Assembly: GCA_019918135.1 (NCBI GenBank)
Contig: WBZZ01000708.1
Location: forward strand, 1 to 64,000
Origin: Paulinella micropora
Taxonomy: Eukaryota > Cercozoa > Imbricatea > Euglyphida > Paulinellidae
Direction: 5' to 3'
DNA length: 64,000 nt
A program made the translations under genes and the position numbers. This document shows, one piece after another, positions 54,895 to 61,100 of the stretch. Each line of letters starts with the position of its first letter. Positions within the stretch are counted from its first letter, which is position 1. Under the pieces are notes generated by a model that saw nothing but the letters and a program-made list of their open reading frames with translations, had not been told where the DNA came from and searched no databases.

Positions 54895-57800
54895 TTACGC
54901 CGTTTCTAGCTCTTTCAGAAATTCTGAAGAGAACAAAGGCTCGTCCGGACGGGGGACTGAGCTCCTGCCTCGCTCGTGCCGGGCCGGCGCAGGAGCGAGA
55001 CAGGCCTCTGCCTCCCCCGCCTCAGCACCAGGACTCTCCTCTTCCAGCTGCAGGACTTCGCCCATTCCGGCAAAGCTGCTAGTAGAGTCGGAGCGGAGTG
55101 AGCCCGGGTCCTGGGGGCTCATGTAGGGTTCGACCAAGGATCGCGAGGAGCTTTCACCCTGCCTTAACCCGGCAGCCCCCGGAGAATCCGGGGGATGCTT
55201 GCTGTCAAAACCTCCGCCGCTGGTTGCCTCCTCTTGCACTAGCAAAGGCTGCTGGTTGTCGAGAGACAGCATGTTCTGCTGTCCGGGCCTAGGGATTTGA
55301 ATTTCCAGATTTAGCGTTCCTAGCAGCGGGTTATAAATCTCCTCCCCACTGGCGTCAATGTCTAGCGAGGGCAAGAGGCCTTCTTGTAAAGAGCTGCTAG
55401 AAATTGATCTTGGCAACTGTGAGGCCACGTCTTCGTGGTCTAGGTTGGCTGGCTCTGGGTGATAACTCGGTCTTAGCTTGCTTTGCGAATGCCGTGCTTT
55501 CGCTGATGACAGCAGCGGCTGCTTTTCCTTTCCGGCGTTGGCGGGCCCACCGCCGGTGTCCAGACCCGACAGAGCTGCCTGGGCTAGCAGCTGTAGGTGA
55601 TGCTTTTGGTAATACTGATAACAGCAACAAACCAAAAAGCAGGCCGCGAGTGCGTAAGCCAGCCATCGATCCCAGGCGCCCATGCGGGCCTCGAGGGCCG
55701 CCTGCCTCTGTGTCGTCGGCCCTAGGCTCGACGACAGGGTCAGGGCGGGGGTTGAGCCTCCCAAGCCAGGCGGGGTGGGGGTTGGGCTGAAGCTGGAGTC
55801 CCGCACCGTTGTGCCGGTGGTGGTGGTGGAGCTAGGGCTGGGCACCGAGCTGGGGGTCGGGCTGGGATCGGAGAGCGTGTTGTTGTTGTTGTCGTTGTAC
55901 CCTGGATGTACGAGCGCCAGTCGTAGCATGCCACGCGTGGCTACGGGTGCGGTGCCGTTGTGAAGCCAAAGGGCCGCTTCCAGCGTAAGGAGCGCGTAGC
56001 TGGAGTTAAGCATGGCACTGGGCAGTGTCCCCGGTGCCAAACACAGGAGCGAGCTGCGCTGCCCAGTCCAAGCGATCGATACGTTGAGGCTGTACACAAT
56101 TCCGGCGTTCCAGCAAGGGTCGCGGAGGTAGCAGAGGGCAGGTACAAGCTGCTCGCTGGCATTGGCGGCCAGAGTGGGGACCAAGGCCCACAGGCACGTG
56201 CCGGAAAAGCTTCCCCCTGCATCTATTGCCAGCGCAGCCCCAGACCCCGCGGGTTCCGGCCCCTGTTGTTGCTGGCCGCTGTGGGGCGTGCCTCCAGCAT
56301 GGTAGAGGCTCTCCAGCAAGAGCATGTCCTCAGCAGCAGGAATACTCACTCCGGCCGCTGCTGAGGGCCATACGCGCAGTCGGCTAGCGGGTTGCCACCA
56401 GTGCTTGTAAAGGTCGGGGCACCGCGGGGGGCCCACCCAGGCCAGCAGGACCGTGACACGGCTCCCCCCGGGGTTTGCTACTTCGAACAGATACTGCCCC
56501 GCAAAGGAAGACGCGGAGGGGTCAGTCGCGCCAGAGGGCTCACACAGCCACGAGCCGGCCCAAGCCAGCCACAATTGTAAGCGGGGCTCGGCAGCCGTTG
56601 CGCTCACCTCTAGCTGTCCGTGCACTGTCTCGCTCAGGTTCCACGCCGAGCGAGACCAGGGCCCAGAGGCTTGTTCCAAAGAAGGCGTAAGCGCGCCCAG
56701 CTCGGACCAAGTAGCAAAGGCAACCTCGAGCACGAAAGGTGCTTCAGAGTTGTCATCCCCGTCCTGCACCACGCTACGTCTCCCGACCCGCCACGACAGC
56801 AACGAAGCTTGTACCTCGGGCCTATCGACGCTGGCAGGCAGCGGGGTAGCGGGTGACGACGGGAGCTGGAGAGGGGCCTCCCAACGTACGCACTCTCCGT
56901 CAAGTTGCCGTAGCCAAGCAGAGGTCGAGGTCAGGGTGCAGCTCAAGGTAAGCTCCATCTCCAGCTTCCATAGCTTGAGCTGTTCCGGGCACCCCCCCCC
57001 GCGCGCAGGGCGCAGAGATTGCTGTTGGATTTGTACACAGCCAGGGGGCGGCCCGTGCACTTGAAACTCGGGGCCGAACTCGAGGCCTCCCGCCGCGATT
57101 TCGGCCCCCGGCAGCGCCTGTAGCTCAAAGGCAAACCACCAGCGCGCGGCTCCGTTGTCCGGCCACGACCAGCCTAAGCCTAGCTGCTCGGACTCTCCCA
57201 AAAATAAGCCCACCTCGGAGCAGTTATGTGAAGCGAGAGAGCTAGGCGACGTGGTGGGCCTCACAGAGCTAGGCGACGCAGCGGGTGAGCCGCTAGGCAA
57301 CGCAGTGCGAGAGCCACTAGGCGACACTGCACTGGGAGAGCCACTAGGCGACGCAGTCTGGGAAGCAGGGGGCGAGCCGCTGCTGGTGGTGGTAGTGGTG
57401 GAGCTACTGGTAGTACTGGCGGAAGCAAGGTGAAGCTGCAGGGGGCTTGCGGTTAAAGTGCGCGTCAAGTTTCCCCCCGCCAAGCCACTGTTGTTGAGGC
57501 CGTTAGAATTATTCGACGCCTGGGCGCCCGAACTGACCTGGTTAAATTTGACGATTAGTGTTATTTGCAGGCTCACCAACACAATCAAGAGAATTATTGT
57601 CACGGCCGTGCAAGCCCTGTTGTAATAAAAAGTCAGGTTATTCCAGCACGCCTCGCTTCGGCCGCTGTTGTTTGCTGGTGCTGATGATGTTGATGGGTTC
57701 GGTGTTCGCGACGGTTCCGGTGTGGTTGGTAATGAAATACTTGATGTTGATGAACTCGTACTGGGCGATAAATCTCTTCTAGAGGCTTTGGCTTTTTCCG

Positions 57801-57939
57801 CAGCAGGGGGTACAAGGGCTTGGCCGGTGGCTGTGCCGCCGGCATTGGCCCGGCCAAGTCTTTGGGACGACCGCCGTCTTGATTGCTTAGATTGCTTAGT
57901 TCTCCGTCCGGAGAACGTAAGAGCAGCATCCGTTGGCAT
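54895..57939 (-). CDS. Large two-membrane-span glycoprotein
   Basis: 1,014 aa. The N-terminus is basic and Ser-rich (RRTKQSKQSRRRSSQRL). A first membrane helix spans about 111-131 (TAVTIILLIVLVSLQITLIV). The ectodomain of about 620 residues begins with a mucin-like Ser/Thr/Pro stretch holding several PSGSP-type repeats, continues with beta-rich Trp/Cys-containing sequence and many sequons, and ends with a second Pro/Thr stalk. The second helix is at about 757-780 (WLAYALAACFLVCCCYQYY). The cytoplasmic tail of about 230 residues has acidic/Leu and QQPLLVQEE motifs like sorting signals. Both ends would face the cytoplasm or tegument side. It is not recognised as a known fusogen. ATTAAA follows the stop. 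Confidence 0.75.
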   Translation of the reverse strand: MPTDAALTFSGRRTKQSKQSRRRSSQRLGRANAGGTATGQALVPPAAEKAKASRRDLSPSTSSSTSSISLPTTPEPSRTPNPSTSSAPANNSGRSEACWNNLTFYYNRACTAVTIILLIVLVSLQITLIVKFNQVSSGAQASNNSNGLNNSGLAGGNLTRTLTASPLQLHLASASTTSSSTTTTTSSGSPPASQTASPSGSPSAVSPSGSRTALPSGSPAASPSSVRPTTSPSSLASHNCSEVGLFLGESEQLGLGWSWPDNGAARWWFAFELQALPGAEIAAGGLEFGPEFQVHGPPPGCVQIQQQSLRPARGGGCPEQLKLWKLEMELTLSCTLTSTSAWLRQLDGECVRWEAPLQLPSSPATPLPASVDRPEVQASLLSWRVGRRSVVQDGDDNSEAPFVLEVAFATWSELGALTPSLEQASGPWSRSAWNLSETVHGQLEVSATAAEPRLQLWLAWAGSWLCEPSGATDPSASSFAGQYLFEVANPGGSRVTVLLAWVGPPRCPDLYKHWWQPASRLRVWPSAAAGVSIPAAEDMLLLESLYHAGGTPHSGQQQQGPEPAGSGAALAIDAGGSFSGTCLWALVPTLAANASEQLVPALCYLRDPCWNAGIVYSLNVSIAWTGQRSSLLCLAPGTLPSAMLNSSYALLTLEAALWLHNGTAPVATRGMLRLALVHPGYNDNNNNTLSDPSPTPSSVPSPSSTTTTGTTVRDSSFSPTPTPPGLGGSTPALTLSSSLGPTTQRQAALEARMGAWDRWLAYALAACFLVCCCYQYYQKHHLQLLAQAALSGLDTGGGPANAGKEKQPLLSSAKARHSQSKLRPSYHPEPANLDHEDVASQLPRSISSSSLQEGLLPSLDIDASGEEIYNPLLGTLNLEIQIPRPGQQNMLSLDNQQPLLVQEEATSGGGFDSKHPPDSPGAAGLRQGESSSRSLVEPYMSPQDPGSLRSDSTSSFAGMGEVLQLEEESPGAEAGEAEACLAPAPARHERGRSSVPRPDEPLFSSEFLKELETA

Positions 57940-58142
57940 AAAAAATGGCGGCAGGACTGTTCTCTGTCAAATGGCGGCAGGACTGTCAATGTATACAAAT
58001 TCTTCCTTTTCTTTTTTATTAATTGAAGTTCTTAAGACGAGGGGTGAGAGAGAGAGAAAGAGAGAGAGAGAGAGGGGGGGGGGGTGTGTGTGTGGAAAGG
58101 GGGAGGGGGGGGGGGAGGGCAGGGAAGAGAGGGGAAGAAGTC
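57940..58142. terminator. 3' region of the RPB2-like gene and promoter of glycoprotein 3
   Basis: Minus-strand AATAAA at about 58013-58019 lies 125 nt past the RPB2-like stop. A GA run (58047-58073), G10 and GTGTGTGTG follow on the plus strand. Two ATGGCGGCAGGACTGT-like direct repeats lie at 57945 and 57970. Confidence 0.5.
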
Positions 58143-61100
58143 CTAGGGACTTGGCAGGGCCTTGATGCGGTACAAGAGCCCGGTAGCGTCGAGTGTTTGT
58201 ATGGCCTTGAGAAAGACAAACGAGGTAGGACGAGCGGTTAAGCCTGTGTATTGGCCAGAGGCTTGCGCTTGGGCACAGGATCTGGTCAGACAGGTAGCTT
58301 GCCCAGTGGCTGGATCCCCAAAGCCAATACGCCCACACGAGTTGCAGATGAAGTCGCAGCGGGAGTCCGAGGTTTCGAGCACTTGTTTGAGGAGAGACGT
58401 AGAGCCGGCCTGCACGCTGGAATTGAGAGTCATGGGGTCGAACTTGCTAGCACCGTCGACCTTGCTGGACTTGGTGCCTTGGTGCGTCAGGGGATCGATG
58501 CCCCCGCGGTGCCGTGCCTTGAATTGAATCTCGGAAGTCTTCTCTTCAGCCATGTAGTATTGAAAGCCAAAGAGGGAAGCGTTTCCCGCCTGGTCCAGGT
58601 CCATGCTAGCAGGGCTGTACATGCGGCTGGCGGCGCGCAGGTGCAGGGCTTCCAGCCTGTCGGGGGGGCAAGCCCAGCCCGCCGAAGCACAGGGCGCGGT
58701 GCCCTCTGCTGCCTCGTCGTCCCGGGGAAAGAAGGTGGCCACGAGGCGTTCCCGGTTTAGCTGTGCCTCGTGCTGAACTCCGCACAGCCAAGATTCGCAC
58801 GGGAGCAAGACGTCGTACCAGCCTTTGCTGGGATCCCAGGTAGCCGGGGGCCGGCGTGCCAGGATCAGGCGTAGGGCCGCCGCGGCCTGGCCTCCGCCGG
58901 TCTGCGCCTGCTGCTGGCCCAGCAGCCCCGCACGCGCCAGGCGCTCCAGCAGCCACTTTTCCTCGCGCTCCACCCAAGCCACTAGCCCGCTAGCGCGGGC
59001 TGGAAGGGGGGCAGGGGGGTTTCGGGGGGCAGGCTGCCCCCCAGGCCCCCCAAGAGAGAGCCGCAGGACCTTGCTGAGGGCGGCGAGGGCGGCCCCCCCG
59101 CCGACCCTAGCTGCGCCGGCTCTCCGCAGCCAGTGCTGCAGGCAGCGCTTCCAGAGCTTGGCGGGTGTGGGCAGGCAGAGCGACTCCAGGACCCACCGGA
59201 AGTCGGGGCGCCACTCCCCGGGGGGCATGCTGCCCCCCGAACCCCCCCTGCCTCCCTTCCAGCCCGCGCTAGCGGGCTGGGCAGCATGCCCCCCGGCGGT
59301 GTGCATGAGTATTTCCTGGTTCCAGGGCCAGACGTGGGTGGCGGAGCCGCCCGTGACTTGGTTAATGAGTTCCGGCCCCTGCTGCGCCACGAGCCGTGTC
59401 TGCAGGGTGGTGAGGCAGTCGTTGATGGTTTTGCGGAACATTTGCGAGGGCCCGAGCAGCACGGCGGGGCGTTCCCCCGTGGGCAGGTAGGGCAGGCAGC
59501 GGTCGGGGAGCATGACGCAGACGGTGCACTTCTGCCCCGACGTGTTGGTTATTTTGTCGCCGTGCTGGAAGGTGGCGAGGCGGACGGTGACGACCCGCGC
59601 GCTGGCCTGGTAACGGCCGCCGGGGGGGAGCGGGCGCAGGAGTTCGGCAAGGCCCCTCGCGGAGGGGTCGGGGTCGGCCACGCACAGCGCAGGGGCAGTG
59701 CGTGGCGGACCCCGCCCCGGGGTCGGGGCTCCATCGTCTGCGGCGGAGTGGATGGCAAGGTAGGTCTGGGCGACCACGCCGCGCACCGCCGCGCGCACCT
59801 CGCGGACCACGCTTTCCTGCGTCGTGAGGCCCGCCGCCGCCCCGCCGCCGCCGAGGCGGCCCACGGCTTGCACGGGCTCTCCGCCGAGCGCCCGCAGCAG
59901 CCTGTCGCCCTGCAGAACCAGGCGGCCCACCGCGGGGAGTCCCAGGCCCGCGTAGGGGCTCTCCCCGCGCTGGGCCTGCGCCGACAATAGGTAACCCTCC
60001 GCCGCCCTGGCCGCGCCGCTGCCACCACCACCACCCCAACTCCCCCGCCAGACCTGCGACAGGCGCCCGGCCCTGCGCAGGGCCTGCTCGTGCAACAGCG
60101 CGCGGGCACTGCATTCGCGCAGCCTCTCCCAGCTGCCCAGCCCGCTGCCCAGCCCGCTGGCGCGGGCTGGAGGGAGGGCAGGGGGGGTTCCGGGGGCCGG
60201 GAGGCCCCCTTTCGGTCCCCCGAAGGGGGACCGGAGTTGGAAAGTGTCGCGGTAGCTCTTGTGCTCGACGTGGGCAAAGATCCCGCGGTCGACGGCGCCC
60301 TGTGACCAGACGGTCCCGTCGTCCTGGTTGTGGGACCAGGCGCGGTATGCGACTGGCACGTTGACGCCCAGGGGCTGCAGCCCCACGGTGCAGGCCGTCA
60401 GGGGCGCCTCCAGCAAGCTGCGCTCGCCGTGCAGGAGCTCTTTGGTGGAGTTGGCCAGGACGCGCCCGGGCCGATTCTGTGCAATCGCCTGGGTCTGCAT
60501 CCCCGCCGCGTACACCAGGCGGGGCCCCGTCACGTGCTCGTGGAACAGGGTCAGCGAGGAAGAAAAGCCCAGGTGCCGCGCCGGCGACACATCCACCCAG
60601 TCGGGGGGGGTTTGGGGGGCAGGCTGCCCCCCAGTGGCCAGCTTGGCTAGGCTTTCACAGCCGAGCTGGCAGGCGGCTTCTTGGACGGAGAGCCAGGCAA
60701 GCACCCCGGCCTCGCGCAGCGCACGCCAGCAGGCGAGGTCCTCGGAGGTAGCGACGCGTGCGCAGTTGCTGATTTCGTAGGACAGACCGGGCGTGGGCGC
60801 GAGGGGGAGTCCGCAGAGGGTGCGCAGGCGCTTCAGCCCCCAGGCCCGCCGTACCTGAGTGGGCAGCACCACCCGTTCTTGGTCTACGTGCAGCACGGGG
60901 GCGGCCAGGCGGCCGGGGTGAACGTGGATGAGCAGGCGGCGTTCGGTGTGGTCGAGCAGGACCCCCAGGTGTCGCAGCGCCAGGCCCCCCGCCTCCAGAA
61001 CGTGCGTGCGCTGTGCGCCTCGCTTGAGGGTGCGCAGCTGACGTGCCAGCGCCTCCGCGGCCTCCGCCCCCCCAACCACAAACCCAACCAAGCGCCCGAA

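Noticed and set aside
59133-59990. 285-aa plus-strand frame opposite the RPB2-like gene
   Set aside because: Antisense shadow; the RPB2 motifs are on the minus strand.
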